In this document: positions 35,583 through 48,326 of the stretch, piece by piece
How positions within the stretch are numbered: the first letter of the stretch is position 1
How the letters are laid out: each line of letters starts with the position of its first letter
Assembly: GCA_022393335.1 (NCBI GenBank)
Contig: JAJEKB010001328.1
Coordinates: 25,756 to 89,755, forward strand
DNA from: Macrotrachela quadricornifera
Taxonomy: Eukaryota > Rotifera > Eurotatoria > Philodinida > Philodinidae
Reading direction: 5' to 3'
DNA length: 64,000 nucleotides
Notes under the pieces: generated by a model
The model's input: only the letters and a program-made list of their open reading frames with translations
Told to the model about the DNA's origin: nothing
The model's database searches: none
Made by a program: the position numbers and the translations under genes

Positions 35583-36021
35583 CACCCAAAATTTAAACAT
35601 TTACGTTTCTTTTCTTGGAACTAAATATACTACTGTTACATTGGAACAGAAAGAGTAGTATATTTATTTCCACCCCAAATTTTCACCCAAGGGTGAGTGC
35701 TGTCCGTTTGTTCTAACTACTTTTCTTTTAGCGTTGAATTAATGTATGTATTCTACATTAATTCAACCCAGAGAGATACTGCTCTTGTTGGACAAAGACA
35801 ACGGAAAGACCTTTTATGTACGTACGTTATGTACGTACATTGTCTTACCGCTGTTGGCTTTTGTGCCTCCAACAATCAGGGTGTCTCTGGTCGCGTGCGC
35901 ACACGTGAATCTAAATATATATCAATTCATTTATTTCTTTTCAATTAATATTACACAGCAATCAAAATGTTATAATCAATAACTGAAAATAAATAAAATT
36001 TATCAATTCATCCCATTAATT

Positions 36022-36935
36022 TCATGGTAATTCAATATCAAATCGTTGTACTCGTCTGTTACTATATTCAACAACATAGAGATTACCTTGTCGATCAAAT
36101 GACAGTCCTATGGGCACATTGAGTTGATATGCTTGTGCTCCTTCATCATTTCCACCAACAATAACATTTCCTTGTTGTGCTCCTTTAGGCCAACGTACAA
36201 TTCGATGATTAAGCCAATCAGCTACATAAACAGTACCCAATTGATCAACTACAACTCCTTGAGGATGATACAATTGTGTCAAACTATTTCCTTTTCCTTG
36301 TCCACCAGCAACAACAATACCTTCTTTTGCACCTTCTATCCATTTCATCACACGATGATTCCTCCAGTCAGACACAAATACTGAATGTTCTCGATCGACG
36401 AATATGTAAGTGGGGATATTGAGCTGATCAAGACGATTTCCTTGTCCATTTCCACCTGCTACTACTATTCCTTGGGATTCACCCATTCGATATCTTCTTA
36501 CTTCATGTTTGTCATTATCAGAGACATAAAGAAATCCATTGTCATCCATTGTCAAACCCGAACAAAAGATATTCGAAATAATTATTTCTCCATTTGTTCC
36601 ATTTTGACGAGGCCATCTAACTACTCTTCTATTCTCAGCGTCACAAATAATAAGACTATCTCTCTCTTTATCCACGATCACATCTGTTGGTCCATTCAAT
36701 TGATGAGCACCATTTCCTGATCCATGTCCACCTGCCAGTATTTGTCCATTTGTTTCACCCGACTTCCATGCCACAATACGGTGATTCCAATGATCAGCAA
36801 CATAAATTGTTTGGTCATCATCCACATAGAAACCTTGAGGGAAAGTGAGTGTTGGATTTTGTCCTCCTACTGTTTGACCATTCTTGTTCCATTTAGCATT
36901 TGGAGGAATATCTATCAAACTGGCACGAAGTGGTA
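36022..36935 (-). CDS. NHL-repeat beta-propeller protein (3' exon)
   Basis: The exon starts at 36935 after a CTTTTAG acceptor, entering in phase, and ends with TGA at 36022-36024; about 304 residues are visible. Six NHL repeats are readable, each of the form P.G..VD..G.VYVADW.NHRI.RW followed by a GG.G.G loop (for example QGVVVDQLGTVYVADWLNHR). Six blades complete one propeller, a protein-interaction or ligand-binding platform. No RING or B-box is seen in this exon. The true start must lie in an upstream exon, because the frame enters without a Met; I did not find it, and a signal-peptide exon is likely but unproven. Such stand-alone NHL proteins are abundant in bdelloids. Confidence 0.8.
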
Positions 36936-37669
36936 CTAAAAGAAAGAGAAAACATGATCATCATCAAAAGAAATCTTTCATTTTCTTTGAATTGTGAGAA
37001 AAGAAATAACTTCTACAATATTGTTTTTCACTCTGTTTGATGTGATAGAAAAGAATAGAGAAAATTCTCAGTTGTTGTAAAGAAAAGTCCTATTATAATA
37101 TATTTTACTGGTGTCTATATCAATGATTTCTCAAATATATAGAAAATAAAGATTGAAGAGAAACTTTTTCTTGATAAACGTAGTTTAAAATCCTCGAAAG
37201 ACATATAGAACATTGTTCAATATCATATTTTAAAATAGTGATAGAAAAAATACAGAGATTTCTTGTTCTGTAGTGGTCTTTTTTTTCTTTTCATATCCGT
37301 TGTTTTGTTGAAATCTATTTCTTTAAGTTTTATTTCATATAATTTTGAACAGTATTCTATCGAACGAGTACGCAAGCCCACTCTAAAAATATTGTCTCGC
37401 TTACTTTCATTCTCATTATTAATAATATTCATTTTGTCGGTTTCAAGTAATGGCCCTAAGGAAAAATTTTGATGTTTCAGCGCAAGATTCTTGAAAGATA
37501 TGATCAGAATGCTGTCAGAATTTCAAAATTGGAAAAATAAAGGATTTTTGTTCTCATCTCTTAGAATGTGATTGGAATTCTTCGAAGATTTTGTTCAGTA
37601 TTATCACAGGATTTTTGTAGAATTGAACTAGGTTTTCTTCAGAATGGCATTAGGTTCTTAGCAGTAGTT
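36936..37669. other. Non-coding; should contain the upstream exon of the NHL gene
   Basis: No start exon could be fixed by eye. The distal part (37500-37669) has short AGAATTYTG-like words also present around 39580-41900, inside the large inverted-repeat element. Confidence 0.3.
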
Positions 37670-37844
37670 GCAGAATGCCTACCAAACAGAATTCAAAATT
37701 TTGCACGCTTATGCATTGTCTTTATTTAACTTTGTTTCTCTCATACTTACATAACATTCTATAAGATTCCATTTTATAAAATTCTACTATTATCTTGATT
37801 CTGGTTAGAATTTGTTGACAAGTATCAAAAGAGAGGATACGTAA

Positions 37845-39525
37845 CAGAGACCGGACAAGTTCAAGCACACCAAGTACAAGTATAATTACTTTGTACTGGC
37901 TTCATGTACTTTGTACTTTATTCAGTAAATCTTTACTTAAGTATTTTGTACTTAGTATTAGTAAAAAGTACAACTGTACTTAAGTACCAGTACTTCAAGT
38001 ATGCATGCTAAGTACATTTATCCTTGAGCATAATTCGTTGTTAACACAGTCTTAAATAACACTCAGCTTCAAAACATGCCCTACTTTGCACCTCATCAAC
38101 ATCTTTATATAAATTATCACTAAGAATTATCTTTTTTATTCCTTATAAAATCATTATGTATAGAAATGTGTTATTAGAAGGTCAAAAGCGTTTATTAACG
38201 TCGAATAAAATTTTAAAAAGCTAATTCTTTTCGATATTAATCATATAGAACTAGTGTATTATTTATTTTAATTCATTTCATTTTAGAATACAATGTTTGT
38301 TTTAATTTAAAATTCTGTTAACCCTTTACGGCTGGATGTTGTCATTTGGCAACATTTTGCTAATGTCATCTTAGGATTTATCTGAAAGTGATGATGTATA
38401 GTTCTTTAAGCGATTTGATAATTAATTATGTGAATTTTAGGACAAATCTATGTCTTTTCAAGAAAGGAGAAAGCTTTTATTGACACGAAGAATGAATTCT
38501 TCCGCCACGACCCATAATAGCTCTCTAGTAGAAATGATCTGTTTTTCATTTGTTCGAGCATTCGATGCGAGAACTAACTAGCGGTTAATTTTTCTCTCCA
38601 GATCCGTTATCTATTATACCTATAAGATGAACCATCCAGTTTACTCGAAGAAGAGTACCAGAATGTTCCCTTTTGGCAACATCCGGTCGTAAGGATACAA
38701 AAAGTTGAAAAAAGACAATTATCTTTCATCGATGAAAGAGCAATAATCTACTGTTAGTTTTAGTCCAGACTGTGAAATAAAAACATGTTTTGTTCATCTA
38801 TCCACCTCTCATAGCTCTAACGTGAGATATATTCCCATAATACTCAAAAACTTTCCGGAATAGTGCAAATTCCGCGTATTTTCTCTAGCGAAGCCTAGAA
38901 TATAGTAGGGTTTTAACATGATTAGTAACATTTTGTAATAGTCTGAATATGAATACTATAATGTGCTGTAAATCTCGTTAGAATCTCGCTGAGTTTGTGA
39001 GCTTCTTTAAGAAAAATAGGTGAAATTTGCATTATTTCGAAAAGTTTTTGAGTATTATGGGAATATATTTCACGTTAGAGCTATAAGAGGTGGATAGATG
39101 AACAAAACATGTTTTTGTTTCACAGTCTGGACTAAAACTAACAGTAGATTATTGCTCTTTCATCGATGAAAAATAATTGTCTTTTTCCAACTTTTTGTAC
39201 TCTTACGACCGGTTGTTAGCAAAACGCAACATGTTGACATTTGGCTCAATATCAATTCTTTAAAATTCAAGATGGAATTATGTAACTTCCACACCTTAGA
39301 GTCAAAGAATATACAGAAGAAGAATTTTTCGCTTGCTATCTTCTGGTAGCCGACCGTTAAGGATTAAAGTACATTTTGTACTGATAGTACTGTACTTTAG
39401 TGAATTAATACTTAGTATCAGTACACAGTAACAATTTCTAAGTACAAGTATATTTACTTGTACTTGAGATTTCCAAGTACAAAGTACAAAAAGTACCAAG
39501 TATTTTACTAAGTATCCTGTCTCTG
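37845..39525. mobile_element. Non-autonomous hAT element with 8 bp target duplication
   Basis: It starts CAGAGACCGGA and ends with the reverse complement of CAGAGACAGGA. The 8 bp ATACGTAA is repeated exactly on both sides (37837-37844 and 39526-39533). Both subterminal regions are packed with AAGTAC/GTACTT words, the kind of clustered transposase-binding motif known for hAT elements. Its interior is mostly occupied by the TTAA element at 38322-39363, which leaves about 630 bp of hAT sequence. No transposase. Confidence 0.85.
38322..39363. mobile_element. piggyBac-like (TTAA) palindromic element nested in the hAT element
   Basis: TTAA flanks both ends (38318-38321 and 39364-39367), with ends CCCTTTACGG and, reverse complemented, TCCTTAACGG. 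The same terminus-like sequence recurs inside in inverted form (ACATCCGGTCGTAAGG near 38679 and CTTACGACCGG near 39202). A long inverted repeat joins 38672-38880 to 39000-39215. It may be two MITEs fused head to head. No transposase. The superfamily call rests on TTAA and the first ten bases only. Confidence 0.55.
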
Positions 39526-40426
39526 ATACGTAATCTGATATACATGAATTGAGTTGTATATAGTATGTCTATGCAATAGAATCCTGAACAAAATTCTGCT
39601 GTAATTTCAGAATTATTTACAGAATTCTGTACTGTTTATTGTCGCATGCATGAAATCAAATGATATCATATACCCTGGGCTCCGATTCGACCTATATTTC
39701 CTATGAAACCTATATTTTTGGAAAATCCTATAATTTGTCCTATATTTCGACTACTTTTCCTATTTTACCTATATTATATGGGAAAAAGTATAAAATGTTC
39801 AGAGGTGGCCCGAAGAGCTCGAAGCAGAGAAGGTCAAACCGAAATTCAGAGCAAGAGTCACAAATATTTTTGTTGTCGCTTACTTTTAGAAATAATTAAA
39901 CTTTTCAAACTTACTTAAATTACACTGATCATATTTTATGCAATAATATATGAAGGATTAGAGTACAAAATCTATTTTTTTTTCAAATTCGGAGAAAACA
40001 GTCACTTATAGTTCTCAGAATTTGGAGAAGATTGCCTGGTGATTCCACTAATTCGGAGAAATTGGACACTGTCAAAATTTTCAAATTCGAAGAAAGTTCC
40101 AACCACAATTTTCCGAAGTAGAAGGGGAATGATCCACCCGTCCTTTCCCCGATCGCGCTGTTCCTGGAAATGTTCGAAAATCTTTGAATTTTATCATGCA
40201 TAATCTTCCGACTTTATACAACACATTTCATGCATAGTCAAATATCTTGAATCATCGATTATATTACGACGAGGTCTATCTTTATTATACAAGATTTTTC
40301 TTTCTGGTAGAAAGCGAATTGACTGAAGAATTCTTAAGTGCTATATATACGAAATAAAAAAATGTTTATAGAATGATTATACTCTTTAAAGCTTTTTCTT
40401 GCAGTTTTTGTTTATCATGAATAATA

Positions 40427-41237
40427 CAGTGCTCGTCGAAAATCTCTCATCTGCTTGAAGTTTATCGATCTTCTAAGCTTTTGGCTTGGAATTTTGGTTG
40501 CATACAAGTAGTGAGAAACGCTGATCATAGACACCAATCCGATCTCAATCTATTGTACTATGACAGAGTTATACATCAAACACTATCTTTATTCTGCATT
40601 ACTTATGTGTCAGCTATACAACCACTCGGGAAGTCAGGGAACCTATAACTCGAAAGATTGAGTCTTTTGGTTTTTCCAATAAAATTTTCACGAGAAAAGT
40701 CTTTCAAATTACTGAGATATCACTTTTCATAAGCATTGTCTACCAAACTTCGATTATAATGATTTTCAGTTCGTTATAGCGAAAATTATCTTTAGAAAAT
40801 GACCGATTTATTTGAAAATGTATTTTTGTATACTCATTAGCACACGAATATCTCTGGGAAGTTTCAGGGTCAAAGCATGTGCTAAATTCACACTACCACG
40901 ATGTAATGGCCATACCACTGCATAAGTCACCAATCGTCAATAGCTTATTAAATTCACGTATTATTTCTATCCATTATTATATACATTAGCAGCGATATTC
41001 ATCAGTGAAAAAGTTAATTATAATCGTTCAGCAAAAGAAAAATCTCATTTTTCTTCATAGGAGCCATTGAAGGTAAAGATAGTCTTTGGTATATAACTCC
41101 GTCATATTACATTGGATTGAGATCGATTGGTGTCTATGATCAGCGTTTCTCACTGCTTACATGCAACCAAAATTCCGAGCCAAAAGCTTGAAATATCAAT
41201 AAACTTTAGGATAATGAGGGACTTCTGGTTAGGAGTG
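40427..41237. mobile_element. Tc1-like MITE with about 165 bp inverted arms
   Basis: The arms 40427-40600 and 41065-41237 are reverse complements with scattered changes, sharing CAAGCTTTTGGCTYGGAATT. TA lies outside both ends (40425-40426, 41238-41239). The left tip CAGTGCTCGTC resembles Tc1-type ends. No ORF of note. Confidence 0.75.
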
Positions 41238-41954
41238 TATGCCGGAGCAAAGTCCAGCCGTTGAAGCTAACTTTATTAAAAGAAGATTTCCAGTTGCAAA
41301 GTTTTACATAGCCAGACTTTTGAGAAGAAAGTATGAATACCTATATTTTTCCTATTTTCTATAAAGAATCCTTTCTTTTTGAAAAATTCGTAATCGGAGG
41401 CCAGCATATACCATATGTGTGTATTCGGATTCTGAACAAAATTCTGCTGCAGCTTTCTTTTTTCAGTTGTTAACATATGTTTAATGGAATTTGTATCCTG
41501 TGGAGTGTTTAAAGGAACTAGCAGTATTAAACCGAATATGGTAAGGCATTGCGATGGATCATGGCATGTAATTAGTCATAAACTGAAGGTTCAGAGAGAT
41601 CTCGTAGATTTGTTGGTTGGAGAATAAATAAGGAGCAATATGGTGCACTTAATAGATGTATTTGTTTTTTTTAATTGCTTTATTTCTTATTTTGACCTAC
41701 CGATGTCGATTGGTTTTTGAACCCTAAACAGAATTTTGCATTTGAAAGAAAGGTAAGTCAGAAAAAAGTTTGTTTTCTGCTGATGGAAATAGAATTCTGT
41801 CAAAATTCTGCTTTAGTTTTTGAATTCTAAGTAGAATTGTGTGTTTGAAAGAAGCGCTTGGAAGGAAGAAAGTTTGTTTACAGTCAATTCATTGCTTAAT
41901 ATAGACAAGTCTACAAAATTCTGAATTCTGCTTGGTAGGCATTCTGCAGCCTCT

Positions 41955-42144
41955 CAACAATACATAATAGAGCTTTCGAGACCACAAGTTTATGTATTTT
42001 ATTATTATTTAAATTAAAAAACAAGTCCTATTGAATCATTTTTATTTTATATCTATTTAAATGCAGTATTCATATAGGTACATTTACACTTCGCATACTG
42101 ATGATCAGACTTGTCGTCTCGAAAGCTCTATTATGTATTGTTTG
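41955..42144. mobile_element. Short MITE, 190 bp
   Basis: ACATAATAGAGCTTTCGAGA at the left is repeated in perfect reverse complement at the right, within arms of about 28 bp. It abuts the right end of the large composite element. Confidence 0.65.
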
Positions 42145-42839
42145 GATTCCTGAACATTTTCGATTCAGTTCGTATAAATCATAGTTCGTATTTTGCAAAA
42201 TTTATGTATATTATTATTCAAAAGTGATTTTTTTTGCATTTCTAGAATAAAAAAGCATCCATCAGAAGTACCTTCTGAATTAAAAATTATTTCTTCGTCC
42301 ACATTAATATTACATAGTTTGAAGACCTTTTGATTCCGAACATTTTAATATAAAAATATTGTCAATTATCGTTTATTTTGATAGAGATATGTTTAAAATA
42401 CTTTTGGTGCTGGAAAAACAGTACTTTTTCTATACGATTTTTTTGTAAAACTGCGTTAACAAATGGTTTCCCCTTGTTTTCTTCGATAAATCAAGGTTCA
42501 AACTACAATCCAAGACCCTACTTAGAATCTTCACGAAAAGGCGCGTTGAACCGCACTAAAATTATATTCTTTTTCCTGTAAAATTGATTGCTACTTATGT
42601 CATACCAAAATTAGTGTCGTCCCGATCTTAATTTCGTACAGAATGCTGAAGAAAATTTTCTTTTTTTATGAACAGATAGAATGTTTTTTGCTCTGTCTTT
42701 TTATTTTATTTGATGACTATTCAAATAATCTTATGACAATAAAATTTGAATAAGAATTGTTTTTGATGCAAACTTGTTGGTATCATCAGGTCATAGTAAG
42801 TGGAACATTTTTGCATCTCATTTTATTATTACTTAATAG

Positions 42840-45290
42840 GTTCTATTGAAAAGCACAATATATCACATGATGCAGCGTGAAAAGCTCTGCAGTTTACAAA
42901 GGACTGCTTATTTTATAGTTGCACTTTTTATTTTAAAACCGGACAAAATTCTGACCGACCAAATTTCGACTTTGCGAGAACAATGTTGCTTTTTGGTAAA
43001 AGACAAATTCGTTTTTTCTTATCTTCTGTTTTTATTACCTGATCTACTTTATTAGAAAAAACAAAATGCACCATAAGATGCAGCGTGAAAAGCTCCACAA
43101 TTTACAAAGAACAGTTTATATTATATATGCAACTATTGTTCTTAAGTAAAAGCAAACTTATGAGAGAGAAATTTTCTAGAATACAAAAATTCTACACGAA
43201 CGAAGACTTCCTTTTTTTCGTATTTCATCCTTTTATCATTGAATACGTTTTCTTATCAAAAAGTGGAACATGACAAAAGATACAGCACGAAAAAGTCTAC
43301 AATTTGAAAATAATAGTTTTATTTTAATTGCATTCTTTTTATTCTGAAAATAAAACCAAAATTCTCTAAATCACGTACGTAGTGTCGAGATTTGATTGCT
43401 CAGAAAATTTGTTTATTTTCAAAGAAAAAGTATAAATCAACCTAAGCTTTATACTGTAGATTGTAGAATTTTTCACATTGTATCTTCTGGTATATTCTAT
43501 TATTTTTTTCACAAAATGTTTTAAAGAATTAAAATATGAAATTCAAAGTTAAGAAAACTTCAATGCAAACTGAAGCTTTGAGAAGGGCCGAGCGAAAAAA
43601 CTTTTGGAATGCCCTATGTATGCAATCTACTAATCCTTCAGAACATCTCATGTTTTAGAAAAATTTATGTTTTTCTTCTATAATTTCTGTATATCTACAT
43701 AGAATGGTAGAAAAACTTTTACAACAGGAATTTATAAAGTTTCACCTTCATTGTTTTTATTCTCCATGTTGATCTATTCTAGGACCTACATCTATTACGT
43801 GTTAAAACTACCAATACGAATTTTTCAATGTATCTATTATGACAATATTTTAATAAAATATTTTCGACATCTCTCTTTTTAAATGGACAAACAGTGTATA
43901 TATTTATACACAAAAAGCCGTTTATTATTAAATACCATTAAATTCATGAAAAACTAATTGTAGTCTAAGGTCAAGATCATACTTCATATGATACAGTTGT
44001 CTACTAAATTCATTGATTCAGGTGTCTAGAATACACGATTGATATATCCCCCTAGAAAAAAATAGTTTCACTATGTATTCCTTATTTATTGTCACTATAA
44101 AAACACATTTATTTAAAACCAATTACATAATCCGAAAGCCCGTGAAGTTTTCTATCACTCTGTATATTTATTTATTTTTTTTATATTCATTTATTGAAAA
44201 ATAATTTGAACACAGTGAAGGCACTCTAATGTCTACATTCCCAAAGATTTAATTTTCTCACTGTCATCAAAACTAGCTTTTTAAATGTTTTATCACTGTG
44301 AAATTATTATTTTAGAAAAGCATCTATATATTTTGATAGATCTTAAAGTTCTCTATCATCCTGTATATTTACTTATTTCCTTATGTTCATTTATTGTAAA
44401 GAAAATTTGAGTCGAATGAAAACATCCTCAATCGGCAAGTACCAAAAATCTACACTTTTTTGTTACTTTTGTAGTATTATGTTTGAAATTATGTTTCCTG
44501 TCGGAAAAATTATTTAAAAAGCAGATATAGATTTTCATAGGGCTTGAAATTCTCTGTCATTCAATGTATTTTTGTCTCGCTTTGCATTCATATACTGCGC
44601 TGCATGAATGCGAAGCAAGACTAAAATATACAGAATGATAGAGAATTTCATGTGCTATCAAACGGTGTACTTTCTTTTACATAATTTATTTCTTCCGATT
44701 AATAAATACAAAACAAACAGTGAAAAAATGTAGATTTTTGGTACTTATCGATTGAGGATGTTTTCATTCGACTCTAATTTTCTTTACAATAAATGAACAT
44801 AAGGAAATAAGTAAATATACAGGATGATAGAGAATTTTAAGATCTATCAAAATATATCGATACTTTTCTAAAGTAAACAGTGAGAAAATAAAGTCTTTGG
44901 GAATGTAAACATTAGAGTGCCTTCATTGTATTGAAATTATTTTTCAATAAATGAATGTAAAAAAACAAGTAAATATACAGAAAGATAGAAAACTCCACAG
45001 GCTTTGAGAATATGTAATTGATTTTAAATAAATGTGTTTTTATAGTGACAATAAATACGGAATACATAGTGAAATTTTTTTTCCAGGGGGATATGTAGAA
45101 AACAAATGGTTTTTTATAAGTTAATATCATTCGCACAGTTAAAATTTGGTCCCTCAAGGTTTTAATCATTTTGAAAGGAAAAAGTACAACTGTAAGAAAG
45201 GCGATCTTGTGTCAGTTGTAAAGCTTTTCACGCTGCATCCTATGGCATATTTTGTTTTTTCATACGATGTAATAATTGATGAAAAACTGA
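42840..45290. mobile_element. Foldback-like element: tandem 205 bp units and a 1.05 kb palindrome
   Basis: Three direct repeats of about 205 bp start near 42869, 43077 and 43279 (ATGCAGCGTGAAAAGCTC type). An inverted copy of the same segment lies at 45222-45239. Between them, 44043-45094 is one long palindrome with arms of about 520 bp. It begins ATATCCCCCT, ends AGGGGGATAT and turns on GCATTCAT...ATGAATGC near 44594. No coding capacity. Foldback classification is inference from long arms plus internal tandem repeats. Confidence 0.65.
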
Positions 45291-47494
45291 AACGCAAAAA
45301 ATGGAGGTTTGAAATATCTCATCCATTATTTTTTCAGGATCAAAAATGCACGTGACAAACTTTCTTTATTCGCCTGCTTACGTCTTGAACTAAAACGTCT
45401 GTTTTTACATAATAAATACACTTTGATATGCTATTTTTACAATGATTATTTATTTTTTGATATTACTGAAGTAATTACAAAGATATACCAATAGCAAACT
45501 TACCGCGAACTTCTTTTCCAATATATTATATTTTGAAAGAGATAAGTTTGTTTCATTTTCCTACGATAAAAACTTCACTTCGATTTTTTCTTAAAAAATT
45601 GGACTTTTTTTAATAAGAAAGGGATCTTTCACTGTTGATATCAGACAGTAATAGTCGCAACGCCTTTAGTCTTCCGATTGTTTTCATGAAAAATTTTCAA
45701 ACCAAGATGATTGTTAGATTGAAGTATTTAATTTATTTCGAAAGAATTTTTAATAAATAAAAATTAAAAGAATCGAATGTTAACCTTACCTGATGATTTT
45801 ATTTTATTATTCGATAATTTCAAACTAAAATAAACAATTTAAATTAATTTAATTTAAAATTCAACGAAATCTTGGTTCGTATTTTTCAATTATTATTTTG
45901 TTATATGTAAACAGACAAAACTTTAACTAAATATGAGAGATATGATGAAATTATTTTCTTTTTTCTACGTATGTTGAACTAATTAAAACTTCTCTTCTGT
46001 TCGAAAAATGATAATTTTCAGACTAAAATTGTGTTTTGTACAGATAAAATTTATAGAAAAAAATGGCTTATGTTCTACATAATATTCTATGTTTGTATAA
46101 AAGATTCTATATCACCGAAAAAAATTCAAGTAAAATGGAAGTCATTGATGATTTTGTTAATCTAGCACGGTTGTCTATTAAGACAATTCAGTGTCAGTAC
46201 AAATCTATTGTTAATCGAAATTTTTGCTCATCACATTATACACAAACCGCAGTTTTCAAGAGCAGTTAAATCCATGCTCTCATATATCTCTCAACCATTA
46301 CTGCGATATGAGATACGATCTTTACTAGAAAACTTGTTGAAATGCATCTTGTCCAAATTTTGCGAAAAAAAATTATCTAAGATCTCGATCATCCGTAATT
46401 AGCTCAGCTGATTGAGAACACTTCTCACCAAATCGTTGTAAATATTTGTGAAGTAATATTGGTTTTCTGAAATTTTAATAAAATACGCATATGTAATGGC
46501 CTGTTTAATATTTCGGAACAGCCTTTTTATCGCAACTTTTGAAGGTTCCTATCCGGGTCGACTAATCCAAGAGTCGGATCCGATATCAATCTCTATGGAA
46601 ATCCGACAAAAAACATCGGAGTCTATAAAATCTCGGTGAAGGAATCACATCGGATCCAGACTGTTGTGATCTGATCGGGTCCTATATTTGGATCTGATAG
46701 ATGTTACAAACCACCATAAGCAGTGCTAAAATCACTGCTCACAAAATTTGTAACAACTGACACTTTTCCGACGAAATCCAACGCAATTTCGTCACCAGGA
46801 ATCCTATAGGAGTCTGTCGGTTGTTCGGATCCAACATGGGAATTGTGAACCTGGGTATTTTAACCAATTAGATTAAATTGCCAACATCATACAATTCATT
46901 TAATATTTACTATTTAACTTTTACTATATTTCAAAAAGCACACTTTCAAATAGTTTAGAATAAAAACGAGTTAACATTTCGCCTTTGGTAGTTTAGTATA
47001 ACTAGATAATATTCCAGATGTCATTTATCACAATTTAGTATAACTTCTTAAAAAATAATTCACTATTGAGAGATTAAAGATCAGGATTATAATAATAAAG
47101 ATAAACTTATTCTCTCAAAAGATATTTTTTAATGATTGTAAGTTATAAATAATATAAAATTTCATGAAAATATACAAGGAGATATTAGTGTGAAAGATAA
47201 GCTTGGAAATAAAATATTATGTATCCGATATGTATCCATGTAGATGCTTGTTGTTGAAGAAGAAACTATAGTTTATTTTTAGCCTTAGATTAGTCACAAA
47301 ATCTTTATCTTCATCCTTAACATGGTTTTTCACATGCTTGATTTTTTGAATTATATTTATGAGAAATAATGAATTTTGTTTTAGCATAGATGCTCATGAT
47401 CTAAACTATTTTTTAAGCTTCCTTTGAATACATCTGAGAATAATAATATTACCTGCTTATTGATTTGGATATTGATTGAGAAGTGGCTGAAATA
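45291..47494. other. Non-coding DNA, no gene seen
   Basis: AT-rich apart from a more GC-balanced patch at about 46540-46860 (GGATCCGA and ATCGGATCC words, and an AGCAGTG...CACTGCT hairpin). The patch may be another decayed element, but its ends could not be fixed. Confidence 0.35.
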
Positions 47495-47585
47495 GGGTTG
47501 AAAGTTTGTGAAATATTCTTGAAAGAATTCAAATATAATTTTATAGTTTAATTATTAATTAAATAATAAGAAAAGATTGACTTAC

Positions 47586-48326
47586 TTTTGATGGAGGTTC
47601 AAGAAGTGGATATGGTGGTTGAATTTCTTGAAGTTGTATTATATAAAGACCACCTGATTGATTAAGACAAGAAACAACTTTAAACTGTCGTCCAGGTGGA
47701 AGAAGAATTTCATCTTCACTATGGAAATTTGAATGCTGTCGAATATCTTTTCCACTTGTAGATTCAATAGTAAAAAGAGTTCTTTCTCCTGTTGTACCCA
47801 AAAATTGTTCATTATTAAGAACACCCATAGTTGATGTACATGAACTAAATCCCCACCAAATAATTGTTGATCCTATTGGATAATCTTTTCTTACATCACG
47901 TTTAATTCCACGATACACAAATCGATGTGATGATGGAAGACGAAAAAATGCAGTCAAAAATAATTTTAGATAAAGAAACCATGGAATTAATTGTTTTCGA
48001 TTTTCAGAACGAAGAGTTGCATTTAATACATAATAAAGACACTCTTCTTGTGGTTCCCAATCCATTGAATAAAGCATTATTGAAGCGGATTCATCTATTG
48101 AAAGACCATCAAATGGAGGATCATTGCATTTCATTTTAGCAACATATGCCATCCGTCTAACCTCAGGTACTAATTTAACTAATGGTTCAACAGCTTCTTC
48201 GATTGGGACAAGTGGTTTTCTTTCATAACCTAGAATTGGCATTAACATTCGACGAGGTTCATTAACAAAATCTGAAATTCGTTGATTATGTTGTAAATCA
48301 TCATTATCAACATATTTTGAAGCCAT
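47586..48326 (-). CDS. Mono-ADP-ribosyltransferase, R-S-E class (first exon)
   Basis: The frame begins MASKYVDNDD at 48326 and runs 247 codons to a GTAAGT donor at 47585. The shared donor in the duplicate at 30019 supports a real splice site; without splicing the frame would stop eight codons later. Catalytic features: Arg139 in FVYRGIKRD (NAD binding), the Ser-rich strand FSSCTS (160-165), and Glu204/Glu206 in SEDEILLPPGR (catalytic loop). This is the ExE pattern of arginine-specific NAD:protein ADP-ribosyltransferases, which transfer ADP-ribose to target arginines. No signal peptide or membrane segment is evident. The domain is essentially complete in this exon; the next exon was not identified. 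Its tandem-like partner is a pseudogene. Confidence 0.8.

Larger units (their letters stand above)
37670..41947. mobile_element. Large composite element bounded by a 34 bp inverted repeat
   Basis: GCAGAATGCCTACCAAACAG at 37670 and its reverse complement ending at 41947 begin matching arms of about 34 bp (three mismatches). Between them lie an hAT element, a TTAA element and a Tc1-like MITE, all nested. Short CAGAATTCTG-like words recur in the non-nested parts. No coding region and no flanking duplication were found; a short MITE directly abuts the right end. Confidence 0.55.

Noticed and set aside
36124..36939. Plus-strand open frames opposite the NHL gene
   Set aside because: Antisense shadows of a repeat-containing gene; the minus-strand NHL repeats are unambiguous.
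46388..46450. tRNA-like A box (TTAGCTCAGCTGATTGAG)
   Set aside because: No matching B box or acceptor stem follows, so no tRNA can be folded; at most a chance match or an old SINE fragment.
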